64,000 nucleotides of DNA from Lepidodermella squamata (GCA_047495785.1 JBLDXI010000028.1:930001-994000); one strand, 5' to 3'; shown: positions 38,001 to 49,561, counted from the stretch's first letter. Translations and numbers: made by a program. Notes: generated by a model not told the origin, from the sequence alone.

Positions 38001-39579
38001 TGTCTATCGTTAGTTTTCATATTGATCAATTTCTTGACCGAGTTTTCATTCCATTTTTAGCCATGGTATATTTTGCCTTCCATTCGTCTTTTATATCACA
38101 TTCTTATGTTTATGTTTTCTTTCATGTCAACTTACTGTTGCGACTCAGGTCGAGTTCATTGAGATTTTCGAGTTGGCCTATGTCCGGACTAAGACTGGTC
38201 AATTCGTTGTCACCGAGGCCGAGTTTCCGCAGCGACGTCAGCTTGAAGAAGCCCTGTTAAGTGGTAATGGAAGCACAAGAGAATGCACCGATTAGTAGTC
38301 AATAATACGGAGCAAACAACAGGTGCTCGAGGCGCACTTGGCCTTCAAGGCCACCACTAGGCAGTATAAAAATATAGCCTCTAGCCACAAACGGTCTCGC
38401 TCTCACGTGCGGCGCGCGGCTGATAATAATAATCTTTTGACAACGCCACGCAACACAAGTGTGCCGGTCGTAAAAAAAAGAAAAGCGCGCCTCGTTACAA
38501 ATATACAAAAATGTATCAGCACCGGCTTTTACTACATTAGACACGCCCGAGTACTTTAAGAACGAGCGCGCGCAAAAATCAAGTCTCAACACTCGGAAAA
38601 TTGGTTTATCGTCGCTAAAATTTAAGCGTCGCATTTAACGCACTTGCGGTAATCAAAGAATAAATATTGATCGATTTCATCATCATCATCATCATCATCA
38701 TCCCGTCTGTGGTCTTGAACAAACACAAACGTGAATAATGATACACGCATTCCGTGGGTTTTGCATAGCTAAGTAATGTATGCGTCTTGAGTGGTACGAT
38801 AAACAACGATAACAAAGATTCCGCCAACTATTGTTGCTCAGCCTTTTGTACGTGTTTACCTGTGACACTCTCGACGCGGTTGTAAAATTTACCGGACGAG
38901 GTCATCAGACGGGTACTTAATTACACGTTGGGTCAAATTTTTTGTATCGATTAATTGAGCGAGCGAGCGTGCCGTAATAAAATAATAAAATCAACAAATA
39001 AAAGCAGTATGACATTATTATTGCAATTTTCACATTCTGAGTTGCGTATTTACAGTGGGCCATAAACAAACGCGCATTATTGTTGTACTGCTGCTGCGCC
39101 CACACTGCCACAAGTGGCCTTTGTTGCTTTTAGAATTAACGAGCGGCGTCGACGACGAGAAAACACGCAGCATGGGAATCTCATGATTTCGCCTATCAAT
39201 TTGTCACGACGGAAAATTGCGTCTATTATTCCAGTGGGACTACAGGCGCGGCTTGCCCCAGCGATGTAAAGTATTTACACTACCATCTAGAATCATGCGC
39301 TTATGCACACATACGTACACCTGGCAGCAATGTCCGATCAATAGAAGACTTCAATTGGTGTTAACAATTTACGGCGCACTGCTTGAATTGCAAAGAAAAC
39401 AATAAAGTTATTACCTTCGGCAGCTCTGACAGCTGGTTCGCATCTAGATAGAGCTCTTGCAGCGTTTTACCACAAGCAATCACTTGATCCGGAACGTACA
39501 CCAATGAGCAGTGTTGTAAATCGACTACTTCCGCAGTTCTGCGTTGCCAGAAGTTCGGGATGCATTTTACAACGCTCAT
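23053..39579 (-). CDS. scrib: Scribble-type LAP protein (16 LRR-like repeats, four PDZ domains)
   Basis: Twelve phase-consistent exons: 39415-39579, 38136-38253, 35880-37426, 34894-34998, 34142-34783, 33167-33277, 32050-32172, 31101-31535, 28028-29243, 26202-27220, 23950-25734, 23053-23550 (about 2,587 residues). The N-terminus has the Scribble cap ([18 protein letters not shown]), then leucine-rich repeats to about residue 370 and the LAP-specific tail ([21 protein letters not shown] is nearly family-identical). PDZ1 begins near 1835 (GFGMRIAGG), PDZ2 near 1965 (GIGLSIGGG), PDZ3 near 2300 (PLGLSIVGG) and PDZ4 near 2390 (KLGLSIRGG). PDZ4 spans the last intron. Scribble is a basolateral polarity scaffold acting with Dlg and Lgl at cell junctions. 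The linkers are far longer than in human Scribble (about 1,630 residues): a Ser/Pro/Gln-rich middle and a Met/Pro/Gly/His-rich stretch near 1650-1820. Erbin/LET-413 types have one PDZ, so this is true Scribble. Confidence 0.95.
23696..23728. repeat. (AATTAA)n-like tandem repeat in the last scribble intron
   Basis: Five to six tandem copies of a six-base AAATTA unit. Confidence 0.7.
31041..31059. repeat. (AAT)n microsatellite in a scribble intron
   Basis: Six tandem AAT units just outside the exon ending at 31101; further short trinucleotide and AT-rich tracts occur through the 29.25-31.10 kb intron, which otherwise shows no coding exon. Confidence 0.75.
38676..38702. repeat. (ATC)n microsatellite in the first scribble intron
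   Basis: Eight tandem ATC units within the 1.16-kb intron between coding exons 1 and 2. Confidence 0.85.
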
Positions 39580-39868
39580 TTCAGCAGTTTACAGTAGATA
39601 ATTAAATAAAAACCATGATAAAACTAATCAAATTCATCTAAAACAAAACAAATGCGATATTAACAATTCACTCGGATCGTTTTAAATACTTTCATCTATA
39701 ACATGGAAATGAACACGGAACCGATTGAGGCACAAAAAATATAACAGTTTTCTAAAATAGCGGCCCTGAGCCAAATGTGATCACATTGTTATTGAAGCCG
39801 CGCCTGCAATAATAAGTAGAATATAACGTTCCGGCGATCGATGTGGTAAATACCTATGGGTGGAGAAT

Positions 39869-40042
39869 TCATTTTTTTGACGGATCGTCGGGCTTCGGGG
39901 TTTTCTCATGTTGGGACATGAAATCTTGGATTTTCTGCCAAATAGATTGCGGATCGTCCAGCCTCGGCAAGGTGTAACGCTGATCTAAAAACGCTCCGGC
40001 GTAGACGCCGATAAGAAAAAATCCGACTTTGCCCAGTACCAT
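39869..40042 (-). CDS. 57-residue single-TM protein, STMP1-like
   Basis: A complete 58-codon ORF with no intron, 290 nt upstream of scribble on the same strand. The N-terminal 20 residues (MVLGKVGFFLIGVYAGAFLD) form one hydrophobic span with small residues, then QRYTLPRL and a polar Lys/Asp-rich tail ending DDPSKK. Size and order (short Met-leader TM, G-x-Y-x-A, a Q/N-Y-x-x-P-x-L motif, charged tail) resemble short transmembrane mitochondrial protein 1, an inner-membrane microprotein linked to respiratory complexes. The match rests on a few residues, so the family call is tentative; that it is coding is more secure because of codon use and a clean start-stop frame. Confidence 0.55.
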   Translation of the reverse strand: MVLGKVGFFLIGVYAGAFLDQRYTLPRLDDPQSIWQKIQDFMSQHEKTPKPDDPSKK

Positions 40043-41053
40043 TGTCACTTAAGAGTATTGCACGGTTAAATATGCAACAAAATAAAATGACTATGCTCAA
40101 CGATGAGAGACAAATAAATTTGCAATAATAAAAAAGAAAATTGCCACCAGCTATTATAAATTTCACTTTCATTCGTGTCTCATTGAAAGCGCTTTAGAAA
40201 TCATCCACACTCGTATCATGACTCGACTTAGCGGAATTATATAATACACACCTGGAATAATTTGGAGATTGCTGATAGACGATTGCTGAAAAAGAAAGGA
40301 GCAAGTTCCGCACCTATTTACCATTTCCCTAGTTCGGTTCGGATTTAAAAATCAAAGTTAGGCATGTTCTGTCCATAACAGTCCCTGAATGGAAATAATC
40401 CTCTCCTTGCAGTTGAAATGGTTTGCGAAAAAATAAAATCTAGATAGGTTATTCCGCCTGGTAAAAATATTTTCATAAAAAAGCCATTTTACGGTTTGGG
40501 TTTCTAGTAACTCTTTGGTGCACTGCTCATGTTCTAAATTTAAAGAATTTCTACGCAATTAATACAATAGAGGTAGGCCAATGGGTAGATACGTCACCGG
40601 AAGGAATAATTTATCATTAAAAGGTGGCGTGAAAACAGATTCAGTCATTCAGAAGCTTCACGCGTAAAACAGCTTATAAGCATTCCAGGTTTCAACATAG
40701 TGCGAAGATGGTTGATTGCAATGAAATTTAGCTCCGACAAAAACGGCAACATACATTTTACCAGATCAAGATGCTGCAAGCGATTAGAAATCATGAATCA
40801 ACCTGACAAAAATGGTGTGTGAAAGAAGCCACATTAGCCACATATGGATGGCTATTTGAAGCAGGAAGCACTCGAATGATTTTAATATTGAATCTTAAAA
40901 GATAGGATTATCCCGGTAAATTATTGAAGGTCGAAGCGTTAAGGGCCAACTCTCGAAAAAACCTTTCACTAATGTGTGGTATAAATGCGAAACCACAGCA
41001 TAGGGACTAAAACTGCATACTAGTGGTACCAATAACAAAGCATACTTAACCTG
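40043..41053. other. intergenic, no gene seen
   Basis: About 1 kb of AT-rich sequence without a credible exon on either strand. Confidence 0.4.
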
Positions 41054-41607
41054 TTAGTCATCGCTTTTCCTCGGTTTCGAGTTGCTGTTCTCGGTATTTG
41101 CTGAGGACTTTCGCTCGCTCTAAAAAATTTAAATTATCGCCAGAAAATTGTTTCTCATTTGAAATATTATTTAATTTTGAAAAATAGTAATCATTAGTTT
41201 TCAAACAATAAAATATGAATTTTCATTTTTTAGTTTGAATTTGGCGGGCTTCGACTTCAACATTTTTCCAGAACGTGGAGTGATGCTGTCCTGCCAAGAA
41301 CTGCTTTGCACCGGTACCGACGGCCGCTCGGTATCGGTAGATGTGTACTGTCTGCGGTATGATGTATAACGGTAAGAAATTGGACACCATAAATGCATTC
41401 TATCTGATAAAAACAGCTGGTCACGTGACGTTTTCCATGTATCATGTATCATCGAATCATCATACTATCATCCAATCGTCTCAGAGTTATTACGAACGGA
41501 TCTGCAAGGTGCAAGGTTGTCGCAATATACAAAGCTAATATTCGTAAACGTGTATTAATGAAATTTTCAAGATCAATTTCATACTTCAGGAAAAAATCCG
41601 ATGACAT
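41054..41607 (-). CDS. tentative three-exon gene for a small hydrophilic protein
   Basis: Candidate exons 41585-41607, 41207-41351 and 41054-41119 join in frame to about 77 residues. Exon 1 starts MSSDFFLK; exon 2 is Ser/Pro/Lys-rich (PVQSSSWQDSITPRSGKMLK); exon 3 ends KPRKSDD. The acceptors are good (CATACCGCAG, TTTTTTAG) but the second donor (ATT|GTTTGA) is weak, and the last exon also has another open frame. It would be transcribed divergently from the nucleotidyltransferase gene starting at 41865, sharing a 257-nt promoter. No family recognised. Confidence 0.3.
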
Positions 41608-41864
41608 GTTTTCATCTCTTTGACGTTCTATAAATTCCAATTTTGAATCCTGAATCTCTTCTACACATCTACTTACTTGAAACTTACATACTTACTTATT
41701 TGCTAGTTCAACGTCAACCGTATCCATTTTTTCACCCTAGATTCAATCCCGGATCTCTTTGTTATATGGAATATTCTCATTACTGTTGTTAAGGTGAAAA
41801 CTGCGCTACCTCTTGTTTCCTTTCTCCGGAGCTGATTGGTCTGCTCGGCTTGTTGAAGTTTGCC

Positions 41865-43178
41865 ATGGACGATTATATTAAATCGTATTATCAAGACGCA
41901 AAGCCGACAGAGGCTGATTTGGATAAGAAGAAAAAGGTCCTCACGGTACTGAATGGTATGCACATTATTAATTCAAGCCAAGGTAATCATTGAAATTGCA
42001 TCAGATTTCATCATTCGGCAGTTTGCCGGTGATCAAAGAGGAGTTAGCCTCCGCGTGATTGGATCGTCAGAAACAGGATTGGGAACATGCAACTCCGACT
42101 TGGATCTCGTTCTACGATTGCCTTTCGAGGTGCTTTGAGTTTTTAATTGCCGAATGTATCTTACGTTGATTTTGCATCGCAGCCCCCTAGAAAAGATGTA
42201 TTCGTTATTCTGGCGACGATTGAGTCATTATTAAGAAGATCAAGTAATAGACCTTTGAAATTACGATATCTGCAATTTTATATCTGGACAACTTTCAGGA
42301 CTATTTGTCGACATCGCCCTTATTACGACTGCTCGACACCCGATTGTCAAATTTCGTCACATTGAGACGAAAGTAAATTGTGATCTTGGAATACACAGCG
42401 GCTACTACGGTAAAGTAGGCCTGCTCAACACTGCCCTGGTGAAATGCTATTGCCGTTCTGATTCTCGCGTCATTCCACTAATCATGTTCGTGAAGGAATG
42501 GGCTCGCCGGAAAGGCATTTTGGAGTCTCGATTCGCTCTAGGCAGCTACGCAGTTGAGTTGATGGTCCTCAATTATCTGCAATGTAACGCTTTATAAACA
42601 TTACTGGAATCTCGTTTAGTAAAACCATGTTTCAGGCTGTAATCCTCCAGTTCTGCCAAGTTTACAACAAGTTCAACCTGAAATATTCTCAGACATCGTT
42701 GGGCTAGGCTCAGGTGTGCACGACGATGAAGTGAAGGATTGGCAGTTACCTCATCGATTTGCCTCGTCAAACAAATCTACAATTGGCCAGCTTTTTGTCG
42801 GCTTTATTCATCATTACGCTAACTTCGAGTTCGATCTTTCAACCTGAGAATAATGATTGATTTTTTCGGTGAAAAGTTTTCAGAATCATCTAATATCAGT
42901 ACGAGCTGGCAAATATTTTCGACGAGGCAGCTCTGAATGGATGTACAACGATTTCCGTTTTGATCACTCTTTCATTAACATTGAAGGTATGCAATTTATA
43001 AATCTGAAAAATTGCTGAGGAAACGTTTAATTTAGAGCCCTACAACCGAACTAATGTCGGGCACACGGTGAGCCGCATGGAAAATTTTATGTTTGTTGTT
43101 CAAGCGTTTCGTAACACTGCTTCGCTGCTCTTGAACGGACAATTTGCACTGGCGCCTTCGTCTACGACAAAAGTTTGA
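41865..43178 (+). CDS. Cid1/GLD-2-type RNA nucleotidyltransferase (poly(A) or poly(U) polymerase), copy 1
   Basis: Seven exons: 41865-41955, 41978-42129, 42183-42243, 42299-42583, 42636-42828, 42877-42986, 43036-43178 (344 residues). The catalytic head has the nucleotidyltransferase signature VIGSSETGLG followed by SDLDLVL, giving two metal-binding Asp. The third Asp is in ETKVNCDLGIH. The PAP/OAS1-type central domain follows (VIPLIMFVKEWARRKGI, GSYAVELMVLNYLQ), then the PAP-associated region (TIGQLFVGFIHHYANF, ISVRAGKYF, EPYNRTNVGHTV). No RNA-binding domain is present. Such enzymes add non-templated A or U tails to RNAs in cytoplasm or germline; the residue set does not decide A versus U by eye. 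The first intron in this model is only 22 nt. The last-but-one acceptor must be the upstream AAAAG to keep frame, as in copy 2. Confidence 0.85.
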
Positions 43179-43767
43179 TATGAATATAAAAAATTACTAA
43201 AAGAACTGAAAAAGCTCAAAAAACTTTGGCGATTGTTTTTCATCATGTTATATTCAAATATACACATAAAAATCATTTGTGGCCTGCTCAAATGTTGCGA
43301 AGTCTATATTTCTGATAAATATGAATGAAACGATGTTGACGCATCTCTCTATATATGTATGTAACCGGTCGGTGCTGAAGATGAAATACACCTATCTAAA
43401 ATGATTAATTATGACTTATAAATAGCCAACTTTGGGTCACGATGCATTAGCGGAATAGCAGCATTTTTCTCCCGGCGATCTATGGTAAAATGATGTACAT
43501 TCGCCGCCTATGCCGCTAATCCTGACCTACCGACCGCGTGTATGAATGAGCGAAATATGAATCTTGGTGTTTACTGTGCTACCTTATTATTGATGGCTAC
43601 CGTTCGTTTTTTGTGATTACGATACAGCTACTTCTTGGCGGTATTTTTTCCTCAGCAGCGGCGCGTTTTCTTTCTTCGATAACTGTTTCCTGTTGATATT
43701 ATTCAAAAACACAATAATACTAATAAAAGTTCATACTTTTTGAAAATTTGTGTGTAGATTTTTACGA
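43179..43767. other. intergenic between the two nucleotidyltransferase genes
   Basis: 3' UTR of copy 1 and promoter of copy 2; nothing else is visible. Confidence 0.45.
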
Positions 43768-46659
43768 ATGGACGAGTACATATTGAGCGTGTATAATGAA
43801 CACAAACAAACGCCTGCAGATCATGATCGCAAAGAAAGAACGATTCGGTCGTTGAATGAAATTATTGGAAGGCATATACAGGGTATGAAGAAAATGTCGA
43901 AATGATTGGAAAAAATTGAAAAAAACAATTTTCAGGCTCGCTGCATGTGATTGGTTCTTCAGCCACTGGCCTGGCGGATGCTGACTCAGATTTGGACATC
44001 ATGTTCCGGCTTAAAGATCGGCCTTTCAACTTATCGAAACAGCAAATAGTTCAAATTTTAACGAATATTAAAACGTTGCTGAGAGCTTCCGGTCAATGTT
44101 CGCATGTTCTACTCTTCCACCGAGCTCGGTGTCCAATTATTCGATTTCAGCATTCGAAATCGTGAGGAAAAAAAAATGAAATTTCAAAATTTTAATTGAG
44201 TTTGTCAATTTCTCAGGAGAATTCGTTGCGATTTGAGTCTCCACAGCCCTGTTTCAATATTTAACACATGTTTAATGACAGCTTACTGCCAACGTAATTA
44301 ACTGAATTTCCGAGTATGACATTTTTGGAAAAATCAGTTATTTTTAGTAGACCCTCGAGTTCCGCCCCTGGTAATGTTTGCAAAGCATTGGGCGAAGAAA
44401 AATGATATCGTTGACCCGACAAAATCTTTTCTGAGCAGCTATGCCTTGGAATTGATGGCCATAAATTATCTTCAATGTGTAGCAGATCCTCGAATTTTAC
44501 CAAGTCTACAAGAAGAACTGCCGGTAAGTTGACTCTTCAATTTTCCGAACTCGAACATTTTATCATCAACATATTTATTTACGCTGAGCCGTGGCTAACA
44601 ATATTCTCAGGAAGAAGCAGTAGTGCTAGGTTTCTCGAGCTATACGGCTGTAACACAGGGGCCGAATTTCGTAATTGTGAATCTCAGCGACACCAAATCT
44701 TTCATCACTTCACTATTCTTCTTTCTGCTATAAAATCAATCCAGTCCATACCTCCCGTCCCACGCGGTTTCCGCACATGTTTCAGCGACTTTGAGATCTT
44801 CAATTTTGAGATGAAACCCGTGCCAACTATCACTGCAAATAATCAGGTTAAGACGATTGGACGAGGCAGTTCCGTTTCCTTGGGTGTCGGGATCGGTAGA
44901 GGTTCATGAGTGGGTAAATCATCGAGGAAAGTAGTTTTCCCGTTCAGCTGGATATTTTAGGTTGAAAATTATTATTTTCTGAAGTCTCGAGATCTCAGAG
45001 TAAAAGCGATCACAGCCGGAAGATGAATAAAAGGCTCCAAGAATCATGGTTTTGAGAAGGCCACGTTTGTATGGCCTTGACAATGCGACAGTAGGCCCGT
45101 GTCGGTGGGTTTTACGTAAACTGCTCAAACAACATTGACTGAGATGCTAAAAACGACTGAGATGAATATAAAGAAGTTTTCGGAATCAACAACTTTGACG
45201 CGGGACGTTGACGAACTTGACCAATATGTTAAAATATTGAGTGGCAGGTGTAAATTTTTTAGGAGACATAGTTTTGAAAATTCTAAGAATCGAATCCAAA
45301 ATCTATCAGTTGTGCTGTGAAGAAGAGTCTAAGGCAGCGAAGAAAGAGTTTTATTACCCCCATTAGAGTGTGAAATTTAGGTTAAGAAAAGGTCATGGCG
45401 GCAAAGAATCAATGGTTAAAGTATTGCTAGTAGGTATTGTTAATTATGACTGTTACGCGTGACCTCGGCTACTGGTCATCCACACTGTTTTAACCTGGAC
45501 TGTTGGCGTTTGCAAAATCAGAAAAGGTAGGTTTTCGACCACAGGCCAAGTGGCATTCGCGACTTCTTTGAAGGATGCGATATGCATTACGTTGCCGGAC
45601 TCATCTATGATTTCGCCATTCCAATAACGAATTGTGCCGTAATCTTGCAATCTATAAAGAATTTTAGCTGACTATTGGCTAAATATTCGGAGCAACGAAG
45701 ATTTACCCTCGCTGGACTTTCAGCGCAAAGTTAAAAAAACATTTGCGAGCATTTCTCATATGAGAATACCTACAATCAGTTCTGATAGTCTCGTTATTTA
45801 TGAGGCCAAGTGTTGCAGCAGATAGGATCGGGAGGCTCGTGTTTGTTATTCCACGACCTCTACTTCGAGGGTTCGGACGCGTGATGCCACAAATGGGCAC
45901 AATGGCAAGGCCCATCGGACAGAGTCGTCAATGCCTTCAGATCAATAGCTTTAACCGTAATGTTCCCGAACAACCGCCTAGCCGCAGGTGTAGGCTATGG
46001 GATGATCGATCTAGGAGTAGATGGTCCTGGCAGTGAACTACAACGACGGCTATATCAATTGCCATATGAGATATAGAATCTTGTTGTTGATGACTTCTAC
46101 TGATTTAATTAATTTGCTAAAATGATTCAAAAAATTGCAGAAAGTTTTCAACGCGGAAAATTTGTTGAAAAATCACCATCGAATCGCCATAAAGCAGTAC
46201 GCGCCAATGTTCGCGAACCACGCAAATAAAGAGCCCGTCGGCGAGTTGTTCGGCGGCTTCGTTCGACACTATGCAGAACTCGAGTGAGCCTATTCCATTA
46301 CAGCTGAATTTAGCCATTTTAATTATTGTCATTTTCTCAAGTTTTCAATACAGCATAATCTCAGTTCGAATGGGTAAATTGCTCAAATTAGCGCCTAATG
46401 AAGGCAATCCTGTGAAAACGGCGACAAATGCCGATTTCGGGCATCGAGTGACATTTCCTGAAACTGGACTTGTCAATGTTGAAGGTTTGATTTTCATTTT
46501 TCCCCCGGTTTTTCTTTATTTTTATCGAATTTTTCAGAGCCGTATAGCCGTCAAAATGTCGCGAGAACAGTGACGCGGCCTGATGCCATGCTGAAAATAT
46601 CCGAAGCATTCCGGAATGCTGCAGCTTTGTTCATGAAATCGAGAATGGTGCTCATCTGA
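43768..46659 (+). CDS. Cid1/GLD-2-type RNA nucleotidyltransferase, copy 2
   Basis: Eight exons: 43768-43882, 43936-44161, 44217-44293, 44348-44523, 44611-44670 (donor uncertain, 44649 also possible), 46141-46283, 46342-46484, 46538-46659 (about 353 residues). It aligns with copy 1 throughout: VIGSSATGLADADSDLDIMF (two catalytic Asp), RIRCDLSLHSP (third Asp), VPPLVMFAKHWAKKNDI, SSYALELMAINYLQC, PVGELFGGFVRHYAELE and EPYSRQNVARTVTR. Introns 1 and the last match copy 1 in position. The gene differs in having the short exon joins around the third Asp rearranged and a 1.47-kb intron (44671-46140) that appears to hold an antisense gene. All catalytic residues are present, so it is probably active. 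Confidence 0.8.
45453..45987 (-). CDS. possible antisense gene within the intron of nucleotidyltransferase copy 2 (partial)
   Basis: Three minus-strand exons join in phase: about 45864-45987 (5' limit unsure), 45707-45769, and 45453-45651 with a TAA stop. The protein fragment (about 125 residues) begins near LFGNITVKAIDLKALTTL. It contains a His/Cys-rich piece (CHCAHLWHHASEPSK) and a C-terminal beta-rich-looking part (YGTIRYWNGEIIDESGNVMH). There are two clean donors (GAA|GTAGAG, GG|GTAAAT) and acceptors (TTGTAG, TTTATAG). The upstream part is not found; an acceptor before 45987 implies more 5' exons. No family recognised; a pseudogene remnant is possible. Confidence 0.4.
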
Positions 46660-47240
46660 ATGTGTCGATAAAGCGTATTTACCTCGCCTCAATTAAACAA
46701 AGAAATCAGAGCGATTAATTTTTGTTCTTCGACTTCTTCCTCGTTGTTGTGTTTATTTGACCTGTACGGGGTCGATATGATAATAATGTGTTGTTGTATT
46801 AAATAATAAAGAGGAAATTCTGGTATTGTTCTGTGTTATGGCACCTGATACCTGCTAAGCCTGTAGACGTTAGTTAGGTTTTTTGCATTTATGGATAAGG
46901 GATCAAACAAATGGCCGAAGTTATTGCGGTATGGTAAAATCTATGAGGCACGATGCAATGGTGAATTTTCCAGTTATATTTACCTAGTCGCAAAATAAAT
47001 GATACCTTCACCATTCACTTTGTTTATATCAATAAATCATAAAAACAATGTTGCCACTAAGCAATGAAATGGTCGACCATTCATTGTAATGATTCAGTAT
47101 AATCAATGGGCACACTGCTTGAATAAAGCAGACATGATCATAGACATAATAAAGTGATAACATGTAACAGGGGATTCACATATGTAACATCTCGTGGGAA
47201 TTGGAATCTTTCTGGGCCCAACCTCCAGAGATGGGGACAT
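46660..47240. other. convergent intergenic region
   Basis: 3' UTRs of nucleotidyltransferase copy 2 (AATAATAAAG near 46803) and of the small membrane-protein gene on the other strand. No gene seen. Confidence 0.45.
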
Positions 47241-47639
47241 TTACTCTCCAAACGATTTGATTCCAATTACCTTCCTTAGGAAGTCAGCTTCCTGAGGCAT
47301 GCCCATGACTTTTTCAAGTATGCCAATCATGCCAAAACAGACGGTCAGTAACATAACGAATGCAAATATACTTTCCGCCGCGATTAATAAGGCGTAGCTG
47401 GTGCAAAGTTGGATGACAATGTTGAGCATACGCATCCTTAGATCCGTCGGCGAAAACAACGCTAAAAGCAAGAAGACCACCGCCATTGCGAACCAAGGCT
47501 CTACGTGCAAGTAACCTGCACCCTGAAAGGGAGAACCGCACAAGTTTAAATTTCTCATTGAGTTTCAATTTCTTCGCAAACTAACAAACGAAATGACTTT
47601 CGTACCCAGTCCAAGAGTTTTCATTTTAAGGTCCGCCAT
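47241..47639 (-). CDS. small protein with two to three membrane spans, unknown family
   Basis: Exons 47606-47639 and 47241-47515 join in phase (102 residues), using the acceptor GGGTGCAG at 47516-47517 rather than the CAG six bases earlier, because only this keeps the hydrophobic frame. Residues about 17-33 (PWFAMAVVFLLLALFSP) and 42-78 (IVIQLCTSYALLIAAESIFA, then VMLLTVCFGMIGIL) are membrane spans; the tail is FLRKVIGIKSFGE. An ORF immediately upstream (47644-47898, 84 codons) may be a spliced 5' extension: a donor AAA|GTGATA and acceptor CTGAG before GATATGGCG would fuse it in frame, extending the N-terminus by about 50 residues. I do not recognise the protein. Confidence 0.5.
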
Positions 47640-47898
47640 ATCCTCAGTCAGTTGACAGCGAGTAGCGACAGAAAAACACAGATGAAAACTTAATTGAGAA
47701 TATTATTAATGGCGATGGCAATATAATATTGTTGCCGACTATCACTTTTAGGTCCATTATCTCGCCGTTATTTTGCAGTTCCCAAGAAAAATTTGGTATC
47801 TTCATAGACATAATCTTGCGGGGCCACGCGGGGTGGGCGACAAAACGACCTGCCCAAAATAGAAACATAAAATAACTGGCGCTCAGTTTTTCCGGCAC

Positions 47899-49561
47899 GC
47901 GACTGACTTGGCGCCAGCTGATTATTTTGGTTGTTCAAACAACTACCAAAATGAAAACTGAAAAACCCTCTTCAGCGTTTTATTTCTAGAAAATGGCAAA
48001 AATTGCTTATAGCGTGGAGGAAAACTTTGCAAAATGGTCAAAGCAAAGTTTTCTCGCTTCCCTCAAAAACTCGATATTTTCGATAGAAAATCGGATTGGC
48101 TTGGCGCAGATGCAAAAAAGTTGTATGCCATTTGTTTCTATTTTAGCACTGCAACACACTGCAACAGATAGGAAGAACAAATAGAATCTTTCCTTAGTGA
48201 ATTTATGTGGATTTCGGTAATGAGTCGGATTGGTCTAAATTGTACACATCTAGGCCTGCCTTTCATTGGGCTATGCAGCGGTATCCCACTCGTGGCGTCT
48301 TTACCTTGCCGGCTTCGATATTCGAGTGGCCAAGTCACTCCATTTAACGGTACGCGTTTTTGACTATTCCCATTTGGAGGAATAGTCTTGTTCCAGATCG
48401 GAGATCACAGCCCGAAAACAACAGCATTTGTCAAAACCTGATATTTTATTAGTATTTCCCTTGAATGGTTGACAATACAGACATAAATATGATCTCTATA
48501 TAATCAGATTTAATATAACAGAAAGCGAACTTGCCAACCGAATTCACGAGCGACAAGAGAAGAGCGAAGGAAAAAATAGCCGGAAAAAAAATGAAGAAAA
48601 AGAAGCAATCTGCAATAATATTCTCTCAAAAGGGCACGAATAATATAAGATAAATAATTTATAATAAATAATAAGCGGAACATGCAAGGAAAAAATTCTG
48701 ATTGAATAACGGGAGGGAAATTTGATATCGATTTCATCTCAGTAAATATGGGAACATTTTCCGAATTCATTTATCACTAATTTTGCATAAATATTCAACT
48801 CATTCATTTCAATGCTTCTACCAAACCAGCCAACTTTCCATAATTCCAACTTGTCCAACAATTTCCCTTGATTATTATTTACGTTCAATGTCAATCACAC
48901 AACCACAAGGTTTTCACAAGACGTAGATGATGGCAAAATACTAGAGACAGAAAATTGTTGCTCGTTCGCAAATAATAGTAAAAAAAACGAGAAAGAAATT
49001 AGTCAGGACTAGAGACATTATTTGTAATAAGACCACCATTTTTTCGAGAATTTCATGTGCAACAGGCAAAAGGCTATAGCTGTCAAGGTGAGATTTCGGC
49101 GATTTGTTCGCATACAAAATACGACGTGACTTGAAAGCCGTTTATCACCCGAAAACACAAGGGGCGGCGAGCAGGACGAGACTAGATCCACAAGATACGC
49201 CATGGTCAGCAATTTTTACATAGTAATAAGATCTCACTAGCCTTTTTCAGATTATTATTCCTGAGCCGAAAAAACATGGTTCGAGAATTTTTGTTTATGC
49301 GAGATAAAAACTAGTCCGCGTCGTATAACAACCGTGCGAACTTTGATGAACAGCGTCGTTAGTTAATGATTAATAATTATTTTTTTTAAATATTTTTTTT
49401 CCAAGGTCGTGCAAGTGATAAAAGACGCGAAGAGGTAGCGCGGAATAAATATAACTCAACTGACACAGATAAAAGAAAAAATGCATCGATAGAATATTAT
49501 AATTTAAATTATAGTGCGTTTCGTAAAATTTCACGAACGATGAGTTGTTGCTTAGCAAGGT
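47899..49561. other. intergenic region and ACSBG 3' UTR
   Basis: No coding exon supported. A perfect 9-bp-stem hairpin (GACTATTCC / GGAATAGTC, 8-nt loop) lies at 48362-48387. Long A/T homopolymer runs occur near 49378-49402. Confidence 0.45.

Noticed and set aside
44690-45320. Plus-strand ORFs as extra exons of nucleotidyltransferase copy 2
   Set aside because: No phase-consistent joins to the flanking exons and no similarity to copy 1.
48362-48387. Perfect 9-bp hairpin
   Set aside because: Too short and isolated to call a terminator, histone-type stem-loop or small RNA precursor.
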